This document shows, piece after piece, positions 1 through 7,626 of a DNA stretch of 9,472 bases. The DNA comes from an uncultured Bacteroidales bacterium. GTDB taxonomy: Bacteria; Bacteroidota; Bacteroidia; Bacteroidales; UBA932. Positions within the stretch are counted from its first letter, which is position 1. Each line of letters opens with the position of its first letter. Under the pieces are notes generated by a model, which was not told the DNA's origin, did not search any database, and saw only the letters and a list, made by a program, of their open reading frames with translations. The position numbers and the translations under genes were made by a program. The stretch spans positions 1-9,472 of the forward strand of contig CAMJJO010000072.1 of the NCBI GenBank assembly GCA_946406095.1. Direction: 5' to 3'.

Positions 1-95
1 GGAAAAGTCGGTAAAACGGGGGATGAAAAAAACAGCAGAGAAACAAGTATAATTATAAGGATTTATCAATAGTTTTTTCGTATTTTCGTGCCATT
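1..95 (+). promoter_or_regulatory. Leader / possible promoter region upstream of uvrD
   Basis: This AT-rich stretch precedes the uvrD start. TATTTTCG at 81-88 differs by one base from the Bacteroidota -7 element TAnnTTTG, but it lies only 7 nt before the first ATG and has no convincing TTTG element about 20 nt upstream. It would therefore give an almost leaderless transcript. TAGTTTTT at 70-77 is another partial match. No Shine-Dalgarno sequence is visible, which is normal for the phylum. The first 50-70 bases are open in two plus frames (stops at 50-52 and 70-72) and could hold the tail of an upstream gene, but the stretch is too short to judge. Confidence 0.2.
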
Positions 96-2663
96 ATGAT
101 GGAAATGAAGGAAAGACAGGAGGCGATTCTTGAAGGATTGAATCCAGAGCAGAGAAGGGCGGTGGAATCTGTGAACGGCCCGGTGTTGATAGTTGCTGGT
201 GCGGGATCGGGCAAAACCAAGGTCCTGACCTGCCGTGTGGCGTATATTCTGGCGCAGGAAACCGGCCCGGACGGGGAGCAGACCGACCCGTCCCGTGTGC
301 TGGCGTTGACATTTACCAAGAAAGCCGCCGAGGAGATGAAGGAAAGAATCGCCCTTCTTGTGGGCCGCAGGAAGGCCCGCGGGGTGGTGATGGGGACTTT
401 CCATTCGGTTTTCATCAGGTTCCTCAGGGACTATGCAGTCACGATCGGCTATCCCGGCAATTTCACCGTCTACGACCGCTCCGACTCCGAAAGCGCAGTC
501 AAGGCCTGCGTCAAAGAACTCAAACTCGACGAAAAGACATACAAACCACGCGAAGTGCTGGCCAGGATATCGTTCGCGAAGAACGGCCTCTTCACTCCGG
601 CGGCATATAAGGCAAAAACTGAATTCACCCAGCAGGACGAGCACGGAAAGAAGCAGTTCCTCTGGAAGGTGTATGAACTCTACCAGCAGAAACTGAAGGA
701 TAACGGAGTGATGGACTTCGACGACATCCTCCTGAATATGAACATCCTCCTGAGGGATAATCCGGAAGCCTGTGCGGAAATCGCCTCTCGCTTCGACCAT
801 ATCCTCGTCGACGAGTATCAAGACACGAATTATGCGCAGTACCTGATCCTGAAGAAGCTTGCCGCACGGCATCGGAACATCTGCGTGGTGGGGGATGACA
901 GTCAGTCGATTTATGCGTTCCGGGGGGCGCAGATCCAGAACATACTCAATTTCCAAAAGGATTATCCGGAGAGCAAGATCATACGCCTTGAGCGTAACTA
1001 TCGCTCTACCAGGAATATAGTGGATGCCGCAAACTCGGTTATCGCCCATAATGAAGGGCGTATCCCCAAGACCTGCTATTCCGAAGGTGAGGCGGGGGAG
1101 AAGATCGAACTGATCAAGTCTTTCACCGAGCAGGAGGAGGCAGTGCAGATTGTGAGCAAGATCGTCTCCAGAGTGATGCAGGAGAAGGCCGAGTACTCGG
1201 ATTTCGCCATCCTTTACCGCACCAACTCTCAGTCCAGGGCGCTGGAGGAGGCGCTCCGCCGGAAGAACATACCATATATGATTTACTCCGGCAATTCCTT
1301 CTTCGACCGGGCGGAAATCAAGGACATGATGGCCTGGTTCAAGCTGGCGGTGAACGTGAATGACGATGAGTCCTTCAAGCGTGCGGTGGGAAAGCCCAGC
1401 CGCGGGATAGGGGATACATCCATCTCCGGGCTGAACGAACTGCGGCGCGCCAGGGGAGTGACATCCCTTTTCAAGGCCGCGGCATGCGAGGATTTCTTCG
1501 AGTTCCTCCGGCCTGCGGCGATGACGAAGATCCGCGAGTTCTGTGCTCTGGTGAACCGGCTTGCGGTTGCTGCCGCGAAGGGGGACGCATTCGACGTGGC
1601 TCGGCAAATCTACGATGAATCAGGGCTTTACGCCTTTTATAAGTCGGATACTTCCATCGAGGGGATGGCGCGTACTTCCAATCTGGACGAGTTGCTGAAC
1701 TCGGTGCAGGCGTTCAAGGAGGAGAGGGTGGAAGATATCCTGGCGGATGTGGATGAAGTGGATAATGAATCCATCCCCCCTATCACCCTGGCGGATTTCC
1801 TGGAAACGACCTCCCTGCTGAGCAATGCCGATACTGAAGACAAGGACGACAACGGTTCCAACAAGGTGGCACTTATGACGGTCCACTCCGCCAAGGGCCT
1901 GGAGTTTCCTTATGTATATATTGCCGGAATGGAAGAGAATCTCTTTCCGTCCGGAGGGATGATGGCTTCGCCGGCCGATATCGAGGAGGAGAGGCGTCTG
2001 TTCTATGTTGCCCTTACGCGTGCCAAGAGGGCAGTGGGGGTGTCGTTTGCGTCTACCCGTATGCGAAACGGCAAGCACGAGAGCAATGCGCCGAGCCGCT
2101 TCATCCGGGAGATAGAATCTCAGTATGTGGCTAATCCGTTGAGGGATAGCGATTTCGATGTGGAAGATGATGACGATGATTCCGGCATTCCGTTCTGGTT
2201 CCGTCAGTCGTCAGGTTCCAGATTCGGCGGTTACAGCACCCGCAGTACCGGACAGGCTCACTCCAGCGCTGGCTATGGTGCTTCCGGCGGATCCAGGTTC
2301 GGGACGGGCGGCTACAAAGATTACGGTCGTTCCGGAGAGGTGCGGTCGGTGCGTCAGCCTTCGGGCGGGCAATGCGCGGCCCGGCCCACCTGTCCGCCGC
2401 GGATGGATAAGACTGCGCCGGCCTCCACGACGCGAGTGGTGCCGCCCGTGGCCAAACCCGACGTGATCGACCCTAACTTCGTGCCCGTGCCGATGAAAGA
2501 ACTCTACGTCGGCGAACGAGTAGAACACAACCGCTTCGGCCCCGGCCTGATCAAAGAAATCACCGGCGAATTCCCCGAACTCAAAGCCGTAATCGACTTC
2601 GACAACTACGGCACGAAGGTCCTTCTCCTCAAATACGCCAAACTCCGTCCGGAAAAAAAATAA
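96..2663 (+). CDS. uvrD: UvrD/PcrA-type ATP-dependent DNA helicase (SF1A)
   Basis: This is a 3'-5' DNA helicase and translocase of 855 aa; the family acts in nucleotide excision and mismatch repair, in stripping RecA, and in backing up RNA polymerase. All SF1A motifs are present: Q motif LNPEQRRAV (15-23), Walker A AGAGSGKT (34-41), motif Ia LTFTKKAAEEM (71-81), Walker B DEYQDT (239-244), motif III VGDDSQSIYAFRGA (265-278), motif IV LERNYRST (298-305), motif V TVHSAKGLE (595-603) and motif VI YVALTRAKR (637-645). An acidic run (688-695) and a Gly/Ser/Tyr/Arg-rich linker (about 700-765) lead to a C-terminal Tudor-like domain (801-851, with GERVEHNRFGPGLI), which in PcrA/UvrD binds RNA polymerase. 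Length is slightly above the 720-780 aa typical of the family because of the linker. Starts at 96, 99 and 105 are all possible; the longest is given. The gene is complete and has its own leader. A Rep-type helicase is less likely because of the C-terminal domain. Confidence 0.96.
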   Translation: MMEMKERQEAILEGLNPEQRRAVESVNGPVLIVAGAGSGKTKVLTCRVAYILAQETGPDGEQTDPSRVLALTFTKKAAEEMKERIALLVGRRKARGVVMGTFHSVFIRFLRDYAVTIGYPGNFTVYDRSDSESAVKACVKELKLDEKTYKPREVLARISFAKNGLFTPAAYKAKTEFTQQDEHGKKQFLWKVYELYQQKLKDNGVMDFDDILLNMNILLRDNPEACAEIASRFDHILVDEYQDTNYAQYLILKKLAARHRNICVVGDDSQSIYAFRGAQIQNILNFQKDYPESKIIRLERNYRSTRNIVDAANSVIAHNEGRIPKTCYSEGEAGEKIELIKSFTEQEEAVQIVSKIVSRVMQEKAEYSDFAILYRTNSQSRALEEALRRKNIPYMIYSGNSFFDRAEIKDMMAWFKLAVNVNDDESFKRAVGKPSRGIGDTSISGLNELRRARGVTSLFKAAACEDFFEFLRPAAMTKIREFCALVNRLAVAAAKGDAFDVARQIYDESGLYAFYKSDTSIEGMARTSNLDELLNSVQAFKEERVEDILADVDEVDNESIPPITLADFLETTSLLSNADTEDKDDNGSNKVALMTVHSAKGLEFPYVYIAGMEENLFPSGGMMASPADIEEERRLFYVALTRAKRAVGVSFASTRMRNGKHESNAPSRFIREIESQYVANPLRDSDFDVEDDDDDSGIPFWFRQSSGSRFGGYSTRSTGQAHSSAGYGASGGSRFGTGGYKDYGRSGEVRSVRQPSGGQCAARPTCPPRMDKTAPASTTRVVPPVAKPDVIDPNFVPVPMKELYVGERVEHNRFGPGLIKEITGEFPELKAVIDFDNYGTKVLLLKYAKLRPEKK

Positions 2664-2718
2664 ATACCTGGTGCAAGGTTTTCGAATCTGTGGGTTTTAA
2701 TAGTAAAAAGATATTATT
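2664..2718 (+). promoter_or_regulatory. AT-rich gap, probable promoter of the vWA lipoprotein gene
   Basis: This is the only space between the uvrD stop and the next start. It is much richer in A and T than the flanking uvrD coding sequence and ends in an A/T-only run just before the ATG, the typical Bacteroidota context for initiation without a Shine-Dalgarno. No exact TAnnTTTG/TTTG pair and no terminator hairpin for uvrD were found, so either a promoter or read-through from uvrD is possible. Confidence 0.25.
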
Positions 2719-3936
2719 ATGAAAAGATTTGCACTGTTATCTGGTATTGTTATTTCTATTGCCCTGGCCACTGTTTCCTGTTCAAAAATGGATGGGGATG
2801 GTTTTATGCGTGGAGACTATTCGCCTAGTGAGGCAGGTCTTGATGCTGCTGATGGTTCTGGAGGTGCATCCGCCGGTGTCGTAACCGCAGGGGAGTGGAA
2901 TGATTTGGATAATTGGATGTTCTGGAGCAATCTGATGCTTTCTCCGGCTTCCGAGGACCAGAATGGGTATAAGGTAGATCTGGCGGGGATGTGCGATTAT
3001 TGGGGATTCTATACGAATAACAGGGTTGCAGTGCTGGTCCAGGACTCCAATCAGAATCCTGCCCGTGGTGTGAAAGTGTCCCTAAACCGAAATGGCGCCC
3101 CTGTCTGGAGCACATACACCGATAATGCCGGACGTGCTGATTGCTGGGTCTCGCTATTCCAGAAAGATACCGAGGTGGACAATGCGTCTCTTTCCATCTT
3201 CTTGGATGACAAGCAAGTTGCCGGGAATCCTGTTGTGAGCAAGTGGAATGCGGAGCAAAAGGAAACCATGAATGTCTATACCGTAGCAACGGTTCCCACT
3301 GCGAAAAAACTCGCAGATGTGGCTTTTATTGTGGATGCTACCGGTTCTATGGGAGATGAAATCAATTTCTTAAAGAAAGACCTATTGGATATTTTGAATA
3401 GGACGACGCAGGCGCAGAGTGACGTCTCTTTTCGCACATCTGCATTGTTTTATAGGGACAAGGGAGATGATTACGTTACCAAGGTCTCGGATTTCTCTGC
3501 CAAGGCCAGCACTACTATAGAGTTCATCAAGAAGCAAAATGCCGGTGGTGGCGGAGACTATCCCGAAGCCGTGCATACTGCCCTTGAGACAGGCTTGCAG
3601 AAACTGTCATGGAGCGAGACTCCTTGTACAAAACTGGCCTTCATGCTTCTGGACGCTCCGGCCCACCACGAAGAAGCAATCATCAAAAGCCTTCAGAAGT
3701 CCGTGGAATCATACGCAGCCCAGGGAATTAAACTTATTCCCGTCGCTGCAAGCGGTGTGGATAAGAACACTGAATTCATGCTCCGTTTCTTCTCGATACC
3801 CACCGGAGGCACCTACGTCTTTATCACCAACGACAGCGGAGTCGGCAACGATCACATCGCCGCCACTGTCGGTGAATATCAGGTTGAGCATCTCAACGAC
3901 CTCATGGTACGCCTGATAAACAAATATACGGAATGA
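2719..3936 (+). CDS. Predicted lipoprotein with an Ig-like domain and a von Willebrand factor A domain
   Basis: This 405-aa protein has a Lys/Arg start, a hydrophobic segment (4-19) and a cysteine at 21 in the context TVSC, which fits a relaxed Bacteroidota lipoprotein signal. An acidic, Gly/Ser-rich tether (24-55) follows, then a Trp-rich patch (GEWNDLDNWMFW, 58-69). Residues 103-150 read like a beta-sandwich of the carboxypeptidase-regulatory/Ig type (PARGVKVSLNRNG, then TDNAGRADCWV). The vWA domain spans about 198-385: MIDAS loop DATGS (206-210, with Thr in place of the usual middle Ser), GGGGDYPEAV (276-285) and LLDAPAHH (311-318). A vWA domain with an intact metal site normally binds protein ligands in a metal-dependent way; no enzymatic domain is seen. 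It is probably anchored in the outer membrane or faces the periplasm, with unknown ligand. The first two thirds favour T-ending codons, unlike uvrD and the last third. Confidence 0.82.
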   Translation: MKRFALLSGIVISIALATVSCSKMDGDGFMRGDYSPSEAGLDAADGSGGASAGVVTAGEWNDLDNWMFWSNLMLSPASEDQNGYKVDLAGMCDYWGFYTNNRVAVLVQDSNQNPARGVKVSLNRNGAPVWSTYTDNAGRADCWVSLFQKDTEVDNASLSIFLDDKQVAGNPVVSKWNAEQKETMNVYTVATVPTAKKLADVAFIVDATGSMGDEINFLKKDLLDILNRTTQAQSDVSFRTSALFYRDKGDDYVTKVSDFSAKASTTIEFIKKQNAGGGGDYPEAVHTALETGLQKLSWSETPCTKLAFMLLDAPAHHEEAIIKSLQKSVESYAAQGIKLIPVAASGVDKNTEFMLRFFSIPTGGTYVFITNDSGVGNDHIAATVGEYQVEHLNDLMVRLINKYTE

Positions 3937-3956
3937 GAGTGCCTTCTACAGGCCCC
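3937..3956. other. Convergent intergenic junction
   Basis: Only 20 bp separate the stop of the vWA gene from the stop of the DUF3667 gene on the other strand. There is no GC-rich hairpin followed by a T run in either direction. The nearest symmetry is the short palindrome CTTATAAG at 3964-3971, inside the DUF3667 coding end. Termination must therefore occur inside the opposing genes, or be factor-dependent. Confidence 0.6.
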
Positions 3957-4886
3957 TTATGCCCTTATAAGCGCGATGGCGACGAGGACCAGGCTTAAGA
4001 GGAAGTAGAAGAGGATGGTTACCAGTAGGTAGATGAGGCCGGTTTTGATGGTGAGTTTGAGGGCTGGGCGGTTGCCGAGTCCAAGCCACTGGCGATAGTC
4101 TATAAACAACAGGATTCCCATCACGAAGACGCCCAGGTCCGCGCTTTTTCCAAAGGTGACCAATAGCGCCAAGAACATAAAGACACAAAACTGGCAAAGG
4201 ACATAGGCCGATGCTGCGGCTGCACCGGAGACGCTGACGTTGTGTTTCTTCCGGAGTAACCAGACCATGGCGAACCATAGCAGCAGGAAGTTCCCCAGAA
4301 ACAACGGAATACCTTTGCTTCTAAGGTCGCCTTCGACTGCCGCCAGAGACTCTTTCCATGGAGTATCGGCTTTCTCCGGATACAAATCCAGATGCGTCAG
4401 GATCAATGACTGGGTAGCAGTGGACAGCAATGACTGGATTATCCTATTGGATTTATCGCTCCTCGTAGTACTGTCCACCTGGATGGTATTTTTATTAACG
4501 GCCAGATCCATCTGGAGATCAGAGTTCTCCAAGCCTTCGATCAAACCATCGGCAAAGGTGGATTTTGCCGCGTCTGGCTTCACCACTGCCATGAGAAGGG
4601 TAAACACCGAATAGAACACCAGCAGTGCGGTAAACGGAGCAAGGTAGCGTTCATGCTGTCCGCGGATATAGTCCCGGATCATATATCCCGGCCTCATGAA
4701 GAGGTGGGAGAAGGTGCGCTTGGCATCATCGTTCAGGAACGGAATGATAGCCTCTCCGGTACCTTTGAAGATGCCATCTTTATTTTGCTTTGTCTCACGC
4801 TGCTTCCGCCAGGGAACATATCCAAGTTCCCTGTAAATCGCCCATAACCTAAGTCTGGGTTGAATCCAGTTGGATACCCGGCTCAT
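3957..4886 (-). CDS. DUF3667 family polytopic membrane protein without a zinc ribbon
   Basis: This 309-aa protein has a cytoplasmic-looking basic N-terminus followed by the conserved DUF3667 block around 57-85 (RTFSHLFMRPGYMIRDYIRG, then YLAPF), which leads directly into the first membrane segment. Predicted membrane segments: about 81-102, 193-211, 219-246, 250-268 and 281-307. The roughly 90-residue stretch between the first and second segments (103-192) is polar and is probably an extracytoplasmic loop. Many family members begin with a CxxC...CxxC zinc ribbon; none is present here, nor in the coding sequence just upstream, which belongs to the plug gene. The ATG overlaps the TGA of the plug-domain gene as ATGA (4883-4886), so translation is probably coupled. 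The molecular function of the family is unknown to me; location in the inner membrane is an inference from the segments. It is the last gene of the minus-strand block. Confidence 0.85.
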   Translation of the reverse strand: MSRVSNWIQPRLRLWAIYRELGYVPWRKQRETKQNKDGIFKGTGEAIIPFLNDDAKRTFSHLFMRPGYMIRDYIRGQHERYLAPFTALLVFYSVFTLLMAVVKPDAAKSTFADGLIEGLENSDLQMDLAVNKNTIQVDSTTRSDKSNRIIQSLLSTATQSLILTHLDLYPEKADTPWKESLAAVEGDLRSKGIPLFLGNFLLLWFAMVWLLRKKHNVSVSGAAAASAYVLCQFCVFMFLALLVTFGKSADLGVFVMGILLFIDYRQWLGLGNRPALKLTIKTGLIYLLVTILFYFLLSLVLVAIALIRA

Positions 4887-5422
4887 TCTTTTTTCTTTTT
4901 AGCTGCTTTCTTGGCTTCCTTTTCAGCTTTGCGGGCGGCAATCCTGGCTTGTTCGGTCTCGTAGGCCATCTTGGTGGTGATCATCACCACGCCGTTGCCT
5001 CCACGGGAGCCGTAGATCGCGGCACTGCCGTCTTTCAGCACCTGGACGGAGTGGATCTGATTGGGATTGACGCTGTTGATGTCGTCGGTGATTACCCCGT
5101 CCACGACTATCAGTGCCTCGGAATAGCCCATCACGGCCTGCGTTCCCCGGATCCGCAGAGTGCCGTTGGGGTTGATTTCCACCCCCGGCACCCGGCTCCT
5201 GATATAGTCCGAGATGCTTTCGTAGCTCCTAACAGCCATTTCATCCACCTTCACGGTGTTCACGGCAAAGCCAAGGCCTTCGCGGGTCGTGGATCCATAT
5301 CCAACGTCGACCACCTCGTCTTTCGGGTTCTCGGTTTTTTGCGAGGGGAGTCTGCCGGCGCTCCCGCAGGCACTCAAGAGGAGCACCGCGGGAACGCAGA
5401 ACAAACTCAGCATTTTCGTCAT
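4883..5422 (-). CDS. Stand-alone SusC-type TonB plug domain lipoprotein
   Basis: This small protein (179 aa from this start) has a signal peptide with lipobox LSAC (Cys19), a short linker, and then an almost complete SusC/RagA plug domain: VDVGYGSTT (38-46), SISDYIRSRVPGV (69-81), LRIRG (89-93), ALIVVDGVI (103-111), VQVLKDGSAAIYGSRGG (126-142) and NGVVMITTK (143-151). It ends in a highly charged Ala/Lys/Glu helix-like tail (153-179). There is no 22-strand barrel, which would need some 600-800 more residues, and the next gene downstream is unrelated. It therefore cannot be a TonB-dependent transporter by itself. An alternative ATG at 5431 gives 182 aa; 5422 is preferred because it forms an ATGA overlap with the peptidase stop and keeps a standard signal peptide. 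Short plug-only proteins exist in Bacteroidota, but a role for this one is not known to me. Peptide or partner binding at the envelope is a guess. Confidence 0.85.
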   Translation of the reverse strand: MTKMLSLFCVPAVLLLSACGSAGRLPSQKTENPKDEVVDVGYGSTTREGLGFAVNTVKVDEMAVRSYESISDYIRSRVPGVEINPNGTLRIRGTQAVMGYSEALIVVDGVITDDINSVNPNQIHSVQVLKDGSAAIYGSRGGNGVVMITTKMAYETEQARIAARKAEKEAKKAAKKKKE

Positions 5423-7626
5423 TTGCACCATTTATCCAGCCAGTCGAAGAAGTTGCGGTGCCAGAAGAGTGCATTCTGGGGCTGCAGGATCCAGTGATTC
5501 TCTTCCGGGAAGATGATCAGTTTGGAAGGAACACCCATCATCTGGGCGGCATTGAATGCGGCCATTCCCTGCTCGTAGGGGATGCGGAAGTCCATTCCGC
5601 CGTGGATGCAGAGTATGGGAGTATGCCATTTGGTGACCATCGAAGAAGGGGAGTTGGAATAGTGCCTCTGTGCCTTGGGAGTGGATGCGTAAGGCGCACC
5701 GGCCTGCTGCATTCCGCCGAAGGTGATGCCGTCGCCGGCAGGGCCTATGCCCGCAGCAGGGTCGTAGGCGTACTCAGTGAGGCCGCCGTTATCCCAGTTC
5801 GCGAACCACATCTCCTCGGTGGTGAACCACAGCTGTTTCTCGTCGAATATGCCGGCGTGCGCGATGAAACAGTCATAGAGATCCCCGTGAAGGCCTTCCA
5901 GCATATATGCGGAGTAGCCGCCGTAGGATGCACCCACGCAGGCGAGCTTGCCCACATAAGGCTTGCTCTTGATATAGCGGCCAGCGGCAAGATAGTCCTG
6001 CATGTTGAGCCCCGGGTAGTCGCCGGAGATCTGCTCCTTCCATTCCTGCCCGAAAGCGGTGGTGCCGCGGCGGTTGGGAAGGATGACGATGTAGCCCTGC
6101 TGCGCCATCATGCGGTAGCACCAGCGATAGCTCCAATCCTGGGAATTGCTGCCCTGGGGGCCTCCGAGCACGATTTCGATTGCGGGATAGACCTTCGAGG
6201 CATCGAACTTGGGAGGATAGACCACCCAGCACTGCATCTGCTTATGATCTACGGTCTCCACGAACACCGACTCCTCGCAGATGGGGGAGAGCTGGTCCAG
6301 GATGTGCTTGTTTTCGGTGGTGATCTGCTTGCGGACAGGCTCTGCCCCGGGGATGACGCTCACCAGTTCCACCGGGAATTCCAGGCTGTAGTAGGAGGTC
6401 AGCAGCTCCACGCCTCCGTCCTCTTTGTCGAGGATGGCGAAGGGGGAGAAGAAGTCAGTCCACCAGTCGCCGGGGGTGAGGCGCTCGATGGTGCCGTCCA
6501 GGCTGGCGCGGAAGATGCTCTGCACCGCCTCGCCCATAAGGGCGTTGAAGTAGATCTTGTCCTTGTGCCAGACGGGGCCTGCCACGTCGTGGTCGAAGTC
6601 CTCGCCGAGGCGGCGGATGTTGGTGGCGCTGATGCCGGCGGTCTGCCCGACCTCACCGGCTGCCCCGAAGTCGATATCTGCCACCATAAGGCGCTGCTGA
6701 TCAGCCTCATAGCCATCGCGGGGCATAGAGATCCAGGCGAGGTGCTGTCCGTCCGGGCTCCAGACGGGATCGGTGTCGTATCCACCCTTCTCGGTCACTG
6801 CCACCGTCTCGCCGGTGACCACGTCGAAAATATAGATGGAAGTGTTGGTGCTGAAGGCATACTGCTTGCCAACCTTCTTGCGGCAGCTGTAGGCGATGTG
6901 CCTGCTGTCCGGTGCCCAGTCCAGCTGCTCCACTCCGCCGAAAGGCTCGGTGGGGAGTTCGAACAGTTCCTCGGTGCCGAGGATGTCCATGGAATTCTCC
7001 GCAGTGATCTTGCTGCCGTTCAGAGGCGCCACGTAGCTGCGGGGAACATCGGTCACCCAATGGTCCCAGTGGCGGTACATCAGGTTCTCGGTGGCATAAG
7101 CCTGGGCCTTGTCGAGTTTGGGATCGGTGTCCGCAGGCTGCACCACGGCGGTATTCTTCACAGTGCTGGTGTAGATGATCTGAGCCTCGTCCGGAGAGAT
7201 CTTGAACTCGCCGATGCCGTTGGGTACGTCGCTGAGTTTCACCTTCTTGCCGAGTTTTCCATCTTTGTAGGGGGCCTTGTAGAGCTGGCCTCCCTGCACG
7301 AAGAAGATGCTCTTTCCATCCTTGCTCCAGCGGGCGTTGCCCACGCTCTTTCCCTCGCGGGTGAGCTGCTGGCGGCCGGATCCGTCCGGATTGCAGATAA
7401 AGAGGTTCCGCAGCGAATTGTTGTTCTCGATAGACTGATATGCCACTCCATAGAGAATCTTGCTGCCGTCAGGCGAAAGCTGGGGATCGCTGAGACGCCC
7501 CAGGGACAGAAGGACCTCCGGAGTCATCACTCCGTCTTTGATATCCACCTGCATGGGTTCCACATAAGTGCTCTTGGCACAGGATACTGCTATCGCCATA
7601 ACGATAAGGGTTTTAAGTAGTTTCAT
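5419..7626 (-). CDS. S9 family prolyl-oligopeptidase-type peptidase, DPP5-like, predicted lipoprotein
   Basis: This 735-aa serine peptidase removes short N-terminal peptides; the closest recognisable type is dipeptidyl peptidase 5. An N-terminal hydrophobic segment ends at Cys16 (IAVSC), so a lipoprotein anchor is likely. Beta-propeller (PD40) blades carry SPDG (51-54), SKDG (101-104), SPDE (144-147), APDS (238-241) and SPDG (290-293). The alpha/beta-hydrolase domain covers about 460-735, with nucleophile Ser567 in GASYGGYSAYM, Asp679 in HGGMDFRIPYEQG and His711 in ENHW. The HGGxDFR and ENHW contexts are those of the DPP5 branch rather than DPP4. An unusual Gly/Ala-rich stretch lies at about 616-650 between Ser and Asp. 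The start is 4 nt after the recG stop, and the stop overlaps the start of the plug gene. The role is probably periplasmic or outer-membrane peptide breakdown for nutrition. An acylaminoacyl-peptidase-like specificity is possible. Confidence 0.92.
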   Translation of the reverse strand: MKLLKTLIVMAIAVSCAKSTYVEPMQVDIKDGVMTPEVLLSLGRLSDPQLSPDGSKILYGVAYQSIENNNSLRNLFICNPDGSGRQQLTREGKSVGNARWSKDGKSIFFVQGGQLYKAPYKDGKLGKKVKLSDVPNGIGEFKISPDEAQIIYTSTVKNTAVVQPADTDPKLDKAQAYATENLMYRHWDHWVTDVPRSYVAPLNGSKITAENSMDILGTEELFELPTEPFGGVEQLDWAPDSRHIAYSCRKKVGKQYAFSTNTSIYIFDVVTGETVAVTEKGGYDTDPVWSPDGQHLAWISMPRDGYEADQQRLMVADIDFGAAGEVGQTAGISATNIRRLGEDFDHDVAGPVWHKDKIYFNALMGEAVQSIFRASLDGTIERLTPGDWWTDFFSPFAILDKEDGGVELLTSYYSLEFPVELVSVIPGAEPVRKQITTENKHILDQLSPICEESVFVETVDHKQMQCWVVYPPKFDASKVYPAIEIVLGGPQGSNSQDWSYRWCYRMMAQQGYIVILPNRRGTTAFGQEWKEQISGDYPGLNMQDYLAAGRYIKSKPYVGKLACVGASYGGYSAYMLEGLHGDLYDCFIAHAGIFDEKQLWFTTEEMWFANWDNGGLTEYAYDPAAGIGPAGDGITFGGMQQAGAPYASTPKAQRHYSNSPSSMVTKWHTPILCIHGGMDFRIPYEQGMAAFNAAQMMGVPSKLIIFPEENHWILQPQNALFWHRNFFDWLDKWCK

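Noticed and set aside
1..52. Possible C-terminal end of an upstream plus-strand gene
   Set aside because: Two frames are open to stops at 50-52 and 70-72, but 16-23 residues with no motif cannot be told from chance.
66..1607. A 513-codon open frame on the minus strand opposite uvrD
   Set aside because: It lies entirely over conserved helicase motifs, and its translation shows no domain or plausible signal; it is a mirror of uvrD codon use.
2350..2405. GC-rich imperfect symmetry in the uvrD linker (GGCGGGC ... GCCCACC)
   Set aside because: The arms contain mismatches and the loop is long; this is expected in GC-rich low-complexity coding sequence.
4404..4437. Direct repeat CAATGACTGG, two copies 24 nt apart, in the DUF3667 gene
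   Set aside because: It keeps the frame and encodes a repeated QSL within a helix-like stretch; a 10-nt repeat at this distance is weak evidence of duplication.
5458..7620. A 720-codon open frame on the plus strand opposite the S9 peptidase
   Set aside because: The minus-strand frame has the full propeller and catalytic triad; the antisense product has no recognisable motif and is a His/Val/Gly-rich shadow caused by GC-rich codon use.
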